NCBI GenBank assembly: GCA_029963845.1
Contig: JANEYF010005553.1
Span: forward strand, 210,001 to 274,000
Direction of reading: 5' to 3'
From: Rhamnusium bicolor
Taxonomy: Eukaryota > Arthropoda > Insecta > Coleoptera > Cerambycidae
Length of the DNA: 64,000 nt
The position numbers and the translations under genes are program-made. Under the pieces are notes generated by a model. The model was not told the DNA's origin, ran no database searches, and saw only the letters and a list, made by a program, of their open reading frames with translations. This document shows, piece by piece, positions 35,701 to 41,800 of this stretch (position 1 is its first letter; each line of letters begins with the position of its first letter).

Positions 35701-38437
35701 TGTACCGATCATATATCCCTGGCATGTTCGATCAGTGAGAGATGGGCATAAAAATGGTCGGTAGGAACAAAGCCCAAAAGATCGTATTCGTTCATATACA
35801 TTACAGACACCATAGATATTCTTTGTTCTAAAGCTTCAATTCAACCATTTCCCATATTTGTGTCATGGAAAACCTCTCAGATGATATTTTTTACGACATG
35901 TAGTCCTCCTAGGACGAACGGATCCACGGTGGGGCTCATGAAGACCTTCCTCAGACCACCTTAATCAACATCTTAACACAGTTGTAATGTTAGTCTATGT
36001 GGTTCGCAATTTCCCTAAGCGGGAACCCGCCCTCCCTCATTCAAATAATCAGACCACATTTAACGTGACTAAACTGATGATAATGTTGAATTTATGGAAT
36101 TCGAGGCATTGTGGATAACATTCGTGACATAAATATAAATGCAGAACTGAGAAGAATTTATTCAGTTTTACGAAGAAGCCTTCAAAATAGATACTTTTTT
36201 TTTACATTAGTTTTTGTTGGAATTTTAATCATTTCTTTGTTACATCGAAGCACCTTTTCAATAAAAATTTCAAATAAATTGCTGAAACCAGAGTCTAGGG
36301 TGACCAATTCCACTCTGGCTCCAAGGCTTGCGCATGCGTAATCTGTCAGTTTATATCAGCTGATAGCACAATAGAAGAGGTTATTTGTGCTAGTTAAAAC
36401 AAGAAAAACAAAGGAAGAAAACTGGTGCTAACCATCAGCTTTCCGTATTAAAGCCAGACAATAATATTCAAGTGGATAAAATTGCAATAAATTTGTTACA
36501 TTCTAAATAATAGCCTTCAACAATATGATCATTGAGTTTGCCCATTATGTTATGAGACACCCTGTATATATGGTTATTGTTTGTAAACTTTTCAATGTGT
36601 ATGCCACACAGAATCTTGGGTCTATTAAATTGTAAATTTCTATACAGTGGAGTCCGGTTATAGAGAACTCTTGTTTATAATATACTACCTTTGAAGCAAC
36701 GAAATTTTTCGGGTTCGTTATAACTGGACTTTACTGTAGTTCATATCACAAATGTTGGCATTTAGGATCATCATTTTAAATTTCCAAATCGATTAACTGT
36801 TACTTTATTTGGGAGCGGACGGCATTGCTGTCATAGCCGCAGAAGACACATGTTTCTGTTATTTGCTACAATTTTGAGCTTGCACAATAAAATAAACTCG
36901 AGACAATCTCTGTATGGCGTTGAAATGTACATAAATTAATGACATGAACGTCAAGATTCGTGATATGAACTCTGCGTTATACTAAATTGGTTATGTCACT
37001 TTTTGGTAAATTGCTCAATGTTATTGAATTGAAGTATTTTAAATAAATACTAAACGATTCTGCAATAACATTTCACTAATTTTTATCATAAAAGAAAATA
37101 ACACACTGAAATTGGTCGACAATATTTCTAACCGCAATATTCTGCTCTCAATGTTTTCAGTTTCTTTAAAAATGGTGAATATAAACTGAGTGAAACGGGT
37201 GATTAAATATATATTATATTAAGTTGGTAGTTTATAAACAAAAATTAATCAACCTCCAATTTCATATATTTCGTCAAACGATTTACTCCGAGACCTTCTA
37301 GTTATCAATAATCATATTTATTTTATAACACACATTAGAGTGAAGTATGGAAGATTGTCTAACCCAATTACAAAGATTTCAAATAAAACGAACACCTTAT
37401 AACACTTAGTTAGATTTGAAACTAGTTTAACGAAAACAAATTTGATATTTTTAAAAACCCTTAAAATTCTTCAAAACATAAATCACTAGAATAGTTTATG
37501 CTGCATGCAAGTGTTACCTCAAGATTTAATTGTACGAACGTTAACTGGTATGTAGATGCCATTTTGCTAAAAACCAAAGATTTATGCAGAACTTTATACA
37601 AATATTGTACGTCAAACATGTATCAATGGTAAAAATACGAGTATTCCAGTCACGAAACATTATGGCTAAGTAGTAACTTGATCCACAACAAAAGTGTTCA
37701 ACAATTTAGATATCAATAAAAAATACAGTTACTACCTTAATCCTCGAACTCCACCATCCATATGCCTCCTGGTTATTTGCTCGTGAATACACTTCCACTT
37801 CCATATTTTCTGTAAATTCCACTTTGGGATCTGGTTTAGGAGGAAACCTAACTTGTGAATTGTGGAATTTTGAGTCTGGCTGCCACCTAAGAAAAGATTG
37901 TAAAATTACCTAGATCAACATTACCTACTTAATTTAGACTTACTCATCCTCAAAGTGTACGAGAACTTCATCGTCGAAAACGTCTATAATGTAGCCCTGG
38001 AAATGAAAATTCAGTTTGAAAAAAATTTGTAAGCTTTGATACTAAATACACAGATAGCTGTAATATGATACTTTGAGAACATAACCTTCCACAATAAACT
38101 CGGGCAACGCATTTAAAAATTTCGCAAGCAAAAAATAGCGTATTACCGTTCTTAATTACGCGAATATGTTTTATAGTAACATTTTCAAGACACATGGAAA
38201 ATTCACGCCCTGTCAAATGGTCATGGCGTCAAAAGAACCGCGTTTGGTGAATCACATTTTCTAAAAGTTCCAGAGAAGTATAACGTTTAACACGGGCACT
38301 TTATCGAAAAAACACAACTGCAGAGTTTGTTCTCAAGTATCACTAAATCTTCTAAAGAATAACAATATACTTTAAATTGTACAGACCTTATAAAGGGCTC
38401 CGTTTTCGCCGCATACTTCCACAGCTAGCTCCTCCAT
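8370..38437 (-). CDS. Fmr1: Fragile X messenger ribonucleoprotein (FMRP/FXR family), 8 coding exons
   Basis: FMRP-family proteins bind mRNAs on polyribosomes and in neuronal granules, repress translation and act with the microRNA machinery. Eight exons join with GT-AG sites: 38387-38437, 37944-37996, 37736-37886, 28798-28961, 28493-28730, 23280-23565, 23074-23217 and 8370-8777. This gives about 497 residues after correcting one frameshift in exon 5; insect homologues are often longer. Seen in order: two Agenet/Tudor units (about 1-115), a KH-like region with MHFRSL, KH1 with loop GAHG, KH2 with loop GKNG, a coiled stretch EVEQLRQEKLEIDQQL, and an RG-rich tail. The start MEELAVEV matches the family and has a good context (CAACATGG). 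Introns 3 and 5-7 are filled with transposons. It is divergent to WDR44. Confidence 0.97.
8778..10959. other. First 2.2 kb of the large Fmr1 intron 7, no feature
   Basis: This AT-rich intron sequence has no recognisable exon or transposon terminus on either strand. All frames are closed by frequent stops. Confidence 0.5.
11170..11400 (-). pseudogene. Mariner-type transposase C-terminal fragment
   Basis: On the minus strand the sequence reads LTPLDIFL, stop, GTLKSS and then, after a frameshift, YANDPQTIQGLKGGIRRHI and the downstream C-terminal helices. LTPLDxFLWG is the conserved region around the third catalytic Asp of mariner-type transposases. One stop and at least one frameshift disable it. 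The upstream two thirds of the gene are missing. Confidence 0.7.
11713..11880 (+). CDS. THAP zinc-finger exon (partial)
   Basis: An open frame from ATG 11713 encodes METKSCFVPCC..., WLKAVNIER and FCCEDHFE, the C2CH pattern of a THAP DNA-binding domain (Cys-x2-4-Cys, invariant Trp, Cys-x2-His). It stops at 11880 exactly where a good GTAAGT donor begins, so it looks like a genuine first coding exon of about 56 codons. No downstream exon is recognisable here. THAP domains occur in host regulators and in P-element-like transposases; I cannot tell which this derives from. Confidence 0.7.
12374..12490. mobile_element. 117-bp hAT-type MITE with 8-bp duplication
   Basis: Terminal repeats CAGGGTTGCCAGATCT and AGATCTGGCAACCCTG are perfect complements. 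The flanks TATACAAG (12366-12373) and GATACAAG (12491-12498) are an 8-bp duplication with one mismatch, typical of hAT. The interior is non-coding. Confidence 0.88.
13061..13633. mobile_element. Non-coding inverted-repeat element (~570 bp)
   Basis: The arms at about 13061-13115 and 13585-13633 share TACACGACTAGC and TGCGCAGTTTAC in inverted orientation, and the outer ends start ACAGAATGAGCC and ACAGATGAACC. The interior has no open frame with a recognisable domain. Confidence 0.65.
14334..15918 (-). mobile_element. hAT family 1, copy A
   Basis: The termini are TAGGGCTGTCAAAAATG and, on the other strand, TAAAGCTGCAAATCG. A perfect 8-bp duplication TACATAAC flanks it (14326-14333 and 15919-15926). 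Compared with copies B and C it lacks about 180 bp near 14892, between the two halves of the transposase. Confidence 0.93.
14441..15708 (-). pseudogene. hAT family 1 transposase remnant, copy A
   Basis: The N-terminus MADVRRDRKRPFGDKVNKF leads into a BED-like zinc finger (CKVCEKDL, then GLHVNSVHH), as in CGGBP1-related hAT transposases. WLWLSVDE marks the first catalytic Asp of the RNase-H fold, VLMFVTDGAVTKRLVG the second. VDVERSFSKY is the C-terminal hAT dimerisation motif. Several frameshifts, stops and an internal deletion make it non-functional. Confidence 0.85.
15981..16584. mobile_element. ~600-bp palindromic MITE
   Basis: The two halves (about 15981-16275 and 16280-16584) are inverted copies through most of their length, with termini rich in CTGGTGGATTTAGG. 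The RNA or single strand would form a hairpin of nearly 300 bp. The lysine-rich frames inside it come from A-runs and are not coding. Confidence 0.8.
16952..17146. repeat. Arm of a CYGGGTGT palindromic element (solo)
   Basis: This fragment begins CCGGGTGTAACAGGATCATG and ends in GACCCTGTATATT. It is clearly similar to the left half of the complete element at 56024-56535 (shared GATCATG, GCCCTCC, CACTTCCGG-like and CCTGTATAT blocks). The second arm is absent. The next element, a mariner, begins about 65 bp further on. Confidence 0.6.
17212..19003 (-). mobile_element. Second mariner-type element with ~250-300-bp inverted repeats
   Basis: The left arm (about 17212-17465) and right arm (about 18710-19003) are inverted copies sharing AAGTGTGCCATGACGGTTCC, ATTGGTACCGTGGTACCA-like and TTTGTTTGTATTTATCGCAC blocks. 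A minus-strand transposase remnant lies between them. It differs in sequence from the element at 1531-3567 but has the same plan. Confidence 0.82.
17480..18545 (-). pseudogene. Mariner-type transposase remnant
   Basis: The minus strand starts MPQIYTRDEKVDMLIIYGEC (N-terminal helix-turn-helix region) and continues in shifted frames through FADESRFTNFG (first catalytic Asp), NRQNYKYW and WPPRSSNLTPLDFFVWGHLK (third Asp), ending with NNITAQQLANVLRET. The block with the second Asp is badly eroded. Multiple frameshifts and stops make it a pseudogene. Confidence 0.82.
19004..19481 (+). repeat. Possible non-LTR retrotransposon 3' tail with (TTA)n
   Basis: A strand-biased, G-poor stretch with an open frame (about 19004-19206) is followed by a segment containing GACCTCGGTCGATGGCC and ends in an (ATT) microsatellite at about 19459-19482. 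A simple-repeat tail after a G-poor coding end is common for 3'-truncated LINEs of insects. I do not recognise the protein fragment, so this is tentative. Confidence 0.35.
20263..20394 (+). CDS. N-terminal exon of a SWIM/YqaJ-type repeat-family protein
   Basis: ATG 20263 begins MERGFLKADKTNLPRLDTIM and continues with AKLVVTNPHFCSAEFRNIKTS. From memory this matches the start of a multicopy invertebrate protein family that continues with a SWIM-type zinc finger and a YqaJ-like nuclease region; I could not check it. A possible donor (GTAATG) lies at 20391, just before the in-frame stop. No later exon is found, so this is a fragment. Confidence 0.5.
   Translation: MERGFLKADKTNLPRLDTIMVAKLVVTNPHFCSAEFRNIKTSV
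20615..20795 (-). pseudogene. THAP zinc-finger domain with two frameshifts
   Basis: Read on the minus strand across three frames the domain is nearly complete: YTWCLVPSCKSTSVK, then KLFIKLPNDIKMRKTLLQLA, RRDPKLLS and LYFCEDHFDIS. This is the C2CH arrangement of THAP. One frameshift falls after SVK and one after LLS. The expected Trp is Leu (KTLLQLA). Confidence 0.72.
21072..22736 (-). mobile_element. hAT family 1, copy B
   Basis: Its ends are the same as in copy A (TAGGACTGTC, and TAAAGCTGCAAATCG on the other strand). The flanks TACACGAG (21064-21071) and CACACGAG (22737-22744) are an 8-bp duplication with one mismatch. It retains the middle part lost from copy A but lacks a block of about 85 bp near 22300. 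Confidence 0.92.
21183..22528 (-). pseudogene. hAT family 1 transposase remnant, copy B
   Basis: The zinc-finger N-terminus starts at ATG 22528. VLMFVTDGAVTMRSVG, the helical insert segment AAFYYAEYFQQIKAVILQFN and the C-terminal VDVERSFSKYKNLFSPKR are all present in separate frames. The C-terminus (21183-21446) is the best preserved of the three copies. It is broken by frameshifts and a deletion between the zinc finger and the first catalytic block. Confidence 0.85.
23074..23217 (-). CDS. Fmr1: Fmr1 coding exon 7 (end of KH2)
   Basis: It encodes VRVKIEGDNEPQP and then VPFVFVGTVESISNAKVLLQ, the C-terminal strands and helix of KH2. It ends at LAHLK before a GTAGGT donor. The following intron is about 14.3 kb. 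Confidence 0.95.
23280..23565 (-). CDS. Fmr1: Fmr1 coding exon 6 (KH1 and most of KH2)
   Basis: It contains FIVREDLMGLAIGAHGANIQ (KH1 with the GAHG loop), TFKIYGETDEAVKKARSMLE and KVIGKNGRIIQEI (KH2 with the GKNG loop). The hydrophobic I-I-Q-E-I stretch after the KH2 loop, which includes the position mutated in the human I304N case, is retained. It ends in phase 0 at GTGAGT. The 5' edge may be off by one base. Confidence 0.95.
23900..24527. mobile_element. Inverted-repeat element in Fmr1 intron 5 (~630 bp)
   Basis: Left arm CAGGATAGATGTAACAA with downstream GAAATGGCACTTGGGAA is mirrored at the right by the complement, which includes TTGTTACATCTATCCTGGG. Arms are at least 170 bp with moderate divergence. 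The interior is non-coding and includes poly-A stretches. Confidence 0.75.
25440..25785. repeat. Diverged tandem duplication, unit ~200 bp
   Basis: Blocks such as GCAATACGTAAC, TTACAACTTCC and ACTGGTGTCAC occur in the same order and spacing at 25440-25580 and at 25650-25785. No coding potential is seen. Confidence 0.65.
25790..26345 (+). repeat. Dispersed repeat, copy 1 (second copy at 45340-45655)
   Basis: Shared with the other copy, in the same order and orientation: TTGGTATTCCCGACGAAAA, ACTGAATATATCAC, GGGTCTC, GTAACTAACCTT, TATATCATTTTG-like and AAACCTCCAATGT-like blocks. This copy has extra material near 25850-26090. No termini or coding region are recognised. Confidence 0.6.
26555..28374 (+). 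mobile_element. Long-inverted-repeat element (1.8 kb) with zinc-finger cargo gene
   Basis: Arms of about 375 bp (26555-26932 and 28000-28374) are nearly identical inverted copies, beginning TAGGCCAGGCGACAGGT and ending in its complement. The interior carries a broken gene of the FICEK zinc-finger family (27177-27888), read away from the left arm. None of the known transposase signatures is visible inside. The bases ATA flank both ends, which is too short to be convincing as a target duplication. Confidence 0.82.
27177..27888 (+). pseudogene. FICEK-type zinc-finger protein, frameshifted
   Basis: Frame 1 from ATG 27177 encodes VCFICEKGLEDGDTIIVKER, then VTVHVKCQKSYTKDKN, a Cys-x2-Cys ... His-x2-Cys module. 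It continues with DRYHGSCAITFF. Frame 2 holds AAFEYACSYMERNREECQFT and FKEIFEDFEGYIPNEKTLKN, and frame 3 holds ICFRDTGYKILTENWYH and ERLRIVKAAADIIREDIRS, ending at the stop at 27886. I recall this order from multicopy uncharacterised invertebrate proteins with two Cys-rich modules; the second seems deleted here. Function is unknown. Two frameshifts prevent a full product. Confidence 0.65.
28493..28730 (-). CDS. Fmr1: Fmr1 coding exon 5 (KH0 region) with a one-base frameshift
   Basis: It encodes YAKIENAHKEF..., then AIGAGYISYNAEK and DMHFRSLSQKVLLLKRTEEA, the region between Tudor and KH1. The two conserved halves lie in different frames. Around 28691-28699 the sequence has one base more than the family needs (GGCTATC after five A on the coding strand). 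With that base removed the exon is 237 nt and splices in phase to exon 6; as written it is out of frame. Confidence 0.92.
28798..28961 (-). CDS. Fmr1: Fmr1 coding exon 4 (Tudor 2)
   Basis: It encodes MMKGDFYVLEYMGWDTTYRE and then FHKFEIEVPEDVRE, the second Tudor unit and the linker to the KH region. It starts in phase 0 and ends with two bases of a Tyr codon at GTAAGTC. Confidence 0.95.
29890..30011. mobile_element. Small MITE (~120 bp), GAGCGCAAAGTGA arms
   Basis: Arms TGTGTGTAATTCGAGCGCAA and its near-complement (ending TTAATACACA) continue into AGTGA/TCACT and form a stem of about 24 bp around a GC-rich loop. It is in Fmr1 intron 3. Confidence 0.65.
30825..32512 (-). mobile_element. hAT family 1, copy C (level 3 of the nest)
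   Basis: The ends are TAGGGCTGTCAAAAATG and TAAAGCTGCAAATCG as in the other copies. Flanking ATAATGAG (30817-30824) and ATAATAAG (32513-32520) form an 8-bp duplication with one mismatch. It is the most complete copy in the window (1688 bp). Confidence 0.93.
30956..32294 (-). pseudogene. hAT family 1 transposase remnant, copy C
   Basis: The BED-like finger domain starts at ATG 32294 (ICKVCEKDLMCWDKRDCGLH). A long open stretch, 31581-31952, covers VLMFVTDGAVTMRLVG and the CKVHALHLLAE segment. 31157-31591 covers the helical region (AAFYYAEYFQQIKAVILQFN to KFASVLNKD). A small deletion near 31178 removes a few residues before the hAT C-terminal block, and further frameshifts separate the segments. 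Confidence 0.86.
34661..34822. repeat. Imperfect inverted repeat / MITE (~160 bp)
   Basis: Arms of about 45 bp share AGCTA, GGACA, TTTCAGAATT and TGTTCCT blocks in inverted orientation (34661-34705 versus 34778-34822). It is non-coding. Confidence 0.5.
35880..36065 (-). pseudogene. Possible Tc1-like transposase N-terminal fragment
   Basis: On the minus strand, shifting frames give NEGG, then LREIANHID, CWLRW-like and RRTTC stretches, resembling the paired helix-turn-helix N-terminus of Tc1-type transposases. The resemblance is short and interrupted by stops. It could be chance. Confidence 0.3.
36645..36736. mobile_element. Pogo/Tigger-like MITE, 92 bp, TA duplication
   Basis: The ends CAGTGGAGTCCGGTTATAGA and, inverted, CAGTAAAGTCCAGTTATAAC are typical of pogo-type terminal repeats. 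TA flanks both sides (36643-36644 and 36737-36738). It has no coding capacity. Confidence 0.78.
37736..37886 (-). CDS. Fmr1: Fmr1 coding exon 3 (end of Tudor 1, start of Tudor 2)
   Basis: It contains WQPDSKFHNSQVRFPP and the following EVEVYSRAN...GWWSSRIK stretch, both hallmarks of FMRP Agenet domains. It ends in phase 0 at GTAGTA. The next intron is almost 9 kb and holds the nested hAT copy. Confidence 0.96.
37944..37996 (-). CDS. Fmr1: Fmr1 coding exon 2 (Tudor 1)
   Basis: The exon starts after a CAG acceptor and encodes GYIIDVFDDEVLVHFED, the middle beta strands of the first Tudor unit. It ends with two bases of a split codon at a GTAAGT donor. Confidence 0.95.
38387..38437 (-). CDS. Fmr1: Fmr1 coding exon 1 (residues 1-17)
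   Basis: The exon encodes MEELAVEVCGENGALYK, the start of the first Agenet/Tudor domain, and ends in phase 0 at a GTCTGT donor. The ATG at 38437 is the only candidate that gives the conserved MEEL start. Confidence 0.95.
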
Positions 38438-38737
38438 GTTGATTTGGTTCTCTTGGGTGAGGAAACAGCCTTGAGCGGAGAGCTAGTTCGAGTTGTACTG
38501 CCGCTCTCGCTCTGTTGAGTTGAGACGGAACAGAAAACGAAGATCACAGATCGCTTTAAAACGATTGGTCGGTAAAAGACGGCAAATGCAGATTTGATTT
38601 GACAGATATGGCGCTGCCTGTCAGAAGTCAGTCCGTTTACAAAATATATCGTAAATTTTAATTTAACTTATTTAATTATCAAATGTCGACGTTCCTAAAT
38701 CAAACATTTCTTTAATATGGTAAACCGATAAATAAAT
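38438..38737. promoter_or_regulatory. Bidirectional promoter between Fmr1 and WDR44
   Basis: Exactly 300 bp separate the Fmr1 ATG (38437, minus) from the WDR44 ATG (38738, plus), so both 5' UTRs and the promoters must lie here unless there are upstream non-coding exons. The Fmr1-proximal half is relatively GC-rich and contains GCTCTCGCTCTG. An inverted CCAAT box (ATTGG) is at 38564-38568. There is no obvious TATA box. The arrangement suggests co-regulated transcription, which is inference. Confidence 0.65.
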
Positions 38738-38811
38738 ATGTCTAGTGAAAGTGACTCCGACGAATTCTACGATGCAGAAGATAATAGTAATACACCCAAT
38801 CACGGTACAAG
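38738..38811 (+). CDS. WDR44: WDR44 coding exon 1 (FFAT-like motif)
   Basis: It encodes MSSESDSDEFYDAEDNSNTP..., matching the family N-terminus. The acidic tract followed by EFYDA is the FFAT-like site through which WDR44 is known to bind VAP proteins. It ends with two bases of an Arg codon at GTATAA. Confidence 0.92.
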
Positions 38812-41800
38812 GTATAAAGCTAAAATTAATTAAAGAAACGATTAATTACCTCTAAACGAATCCGCATAGATTCATTTTTTCGTAATTTTTGGGTTAAAAG
38901 ACTTTTTTTGAGTTATTTACTTGACAGCAAATCTAAACAAAGAAACAAAACATTTGACAGATTTTTGCATTTTTCACTTCTACTAGATATAGCCCTCAAA
39001 ATTTAAAATATTTTCAGGAAAGCCAGAAAAACATCTAAAGACAGTTTAACAAAGCGTGCCAATTCAGAACCCAACATATCAGGCTTAGCCGAAAATAATC
39101 AACAAACTAAAGGCACGCTTAGATCAGCTGGTGAGGATGAAACAAATATATTTATCGAGCCTCCGAGTAAGTCCGTACCAATAGGTGGCCGGAAGAAATT
39201 TAAAGAGCTGCGACAAAGGCTTCAAAATGACGACGAGGATTGTCAAACTAATAATGTCACTCCTCCAAATAGCCAGACTTCTTCAGTTGAAGGAGTGTTT
39301 GCCGCATCTGGCAGAACATCACATCCATTTCGTGTCATAGAACAAGATACGATTAGTCTACAAAGTCTTAATTCATTGGGTAGGGTCGGTAGAATATTAG
39401 GAGGTGTTACAGATATTGGTACGTACAATTACTTATCTATATCTATGGCAATAAATATTTAAGGTAGTAAAATTTAAAGACCTATAGTTGAGCCAGCGCA
39501 CACACGGAATAGGCAGAGTGCATTAGGTAACTCAAGTATACACTAATTTATGTTTTATTATGTAAAGAAAAGTGCATACTGGGAAACAAATTATTTTAAA
39601 ATAAACTACTTGAGAGTATTTTTTTGCAAAAAAAAAATAATAAAAAAAGTATATTAGATGAATGTTATTATTTTTTTATATTCTGCATTATATAAGTATA
39701 TTTTCTAGTGTTTTAATAATAGGAGTGATGTAGATATATCCTGGACTTTCGGTCAATTAAATAAATAAGAACAATATCTATTTTTTAACGTTTTGGTTTA
39801 TTACAACCATCATCAGAAAAAATATGGAATATTTTAGTATTTTTTTAATACTAGTTTACATTTTATAACTATTACAGATGAGTGTTTATATGTGACCTAC
39901 CAGTCAAACAGACCTAACAGTCACATATAAATACTCATCTGCAACAGTTATAAAATGTAAACTAGTATCTAAAAAATACCAAAATTATCCATATTGTTTC
40001 TGACGAAGGTTGTAATAAACCAAACGTTAAAAAATAAATATTGTTCTTATTTATTTAATTGACCGAAAGTGTATTATTGATATTAACGGTCAAGAAAAGC
40101 ATATGTCTAGTGTTTTAATGTAAAATAAACTAATTTATTTATTAGCATTATCCGATTATGGACGAAAGACGATGTCAATATCTGCCCTGTCTTCGAGTTC
40201 CCTAGATTCCGAGTCAACACAGAGTTCTAAACAGTACTCACAATATCCAAGTACGATGACCCTCTCAACAGGTACAGCACAAACTGAATGTCCGAGTGAA
40301 AAAGCATGTCTTCCTCTGCAGGAGCCTGATGTCATCGCTAGCACAAAATCATCTAATACTTCCCAAAAAAATTTTGGTGCCTCACATTCGCACGTTCCTC
40401 CCAATTTAGATGCACCTATTGCCCCTCCTAGACGCAAAAAGAAAAATAAAGCACCCTCAACGGCTCTAGCACTAACAGTAAGGTTTTACGATTGTTATGT
40501 AATATTTTCTCAGAAAATTACACAATTTGTGTTTAAATAATTTTTTCCGATATTTTTCCAAAATTGAAAATAATTAAAAAGAAAAAATTAATTTGTTCGG
40601 TAAAGAAATTGTCAGAAATGTATCTAGGTATTTAAGTTACAGTATAGTTTATAAAATCTGGATAAATTGAAATTTACCCGGATTTATCATGATTTCAAAA
40701 TATTCAGATAATCGAAGGATGCCAAAATATTTCTGTAACTATAATAACAAAATCGTGGATTTATATAAACTTATCCAGATTACTGAATCATAAAAAATCT
40801 GGATTGTAGCGCATATATTCAGTTTCGGTTCAGGCAAGCAAAACATATGAATTCTGAATTTTCCATCTGGATTTTCAAAACTTTGCTCTTTTCCATGCTA
40901 TCCATTAATTCAGTATACACGTTTTTCTTACGCTTCTGATGTGTGTGTATGTATGATCACTCACTACTTCTTGTATTTTAGAAGTCCGCTTCTAGTGCTA
41001 CCTTTGAATCATCTGAGCTAGCTAGTCCTGCAAGTACCATAGAATCACTTACTAGAGAATTTGAACATTCTTTAGATCGGTTACCATCAGTCAAATCAAC
41101 AAAATCCGACAGGAATTACCATACTGAATCGAAAAGCTCAACCTTGCGTTCCGGCCATTCCTTAGATATAAAACAGGCTTTAAAGGGGCAGTTTGTTGTC
41201 AAGCCTCAGGATAATGACAGTTTAAAAGCCCAGAGATTTTCCAAGAGCAATGAGATTCCAGATGAAGACCACCTGGAAATGTTGGGCGTTCCATTAGAGA
41301 CTATCAGCTCTAATAACAGTCCTAGGGGATCGTCAAACCGTAGCAGTGTTGGCCATTATAGCCTTGGGCCTCACAGGTACGTTAATAAAAAAAGTATCAG
41401 CTGTATATGAATATTTTTTTTTGTGTTGGTTGATATATACCGTATAACATTTTTTGTCATTAATTAAATTTTCAGAATTAGTTACTGTATATATAGTAAA
41501 GGTATATTATTCAGGGGAACACATCAGAATGACAGCAAACAGTCCTCGAAGGAGCGTAGAAGATCTGCAGGTGACGAAAACTTCCTCAAAGACATCAACT
41601 TGCATGTTCGAACGCATACTGACTCAGGAAAGCAGCTTTCCGACTTGGAAATCCTTGAGCAAGTTACCGTACTCAACTTGGACACAGGTGAAAGGGTTCC
41701 TTTAAGCGTCGCAGAAGATAAGCTTCCGCAATGTATTAATCCACTTTCCTTACACATAATGAGACTTACCTCTGAATATGTTAGCAGCTCGAGCATGGAG

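Larger units (their letters stand above)
33138..37735. other. Remainder of Fmr1 intron 3, mostly featureless
   Basis: Apart from the small inverted repeat at 34661, a Tc1-like fragment at 35880 and the MITE at 36645, this AT-rich sequence shows no exon. A frame at 36111-36341 contains one hydrophobic stretch but lacks an ATG and any family resemblance. Confidence 0.45.

Noticed and set aside
36111..36341. Frame with one predicted membrane helix in Fmr1 intron 3
   Set aside because: Starts at GTG, no ATG context, no family resemblance; unsupported as a gene.
40156..40437. Minus-strand frame opposite WDR44 exon 3
   Set aside because: Antisense shadow of a coding exon.
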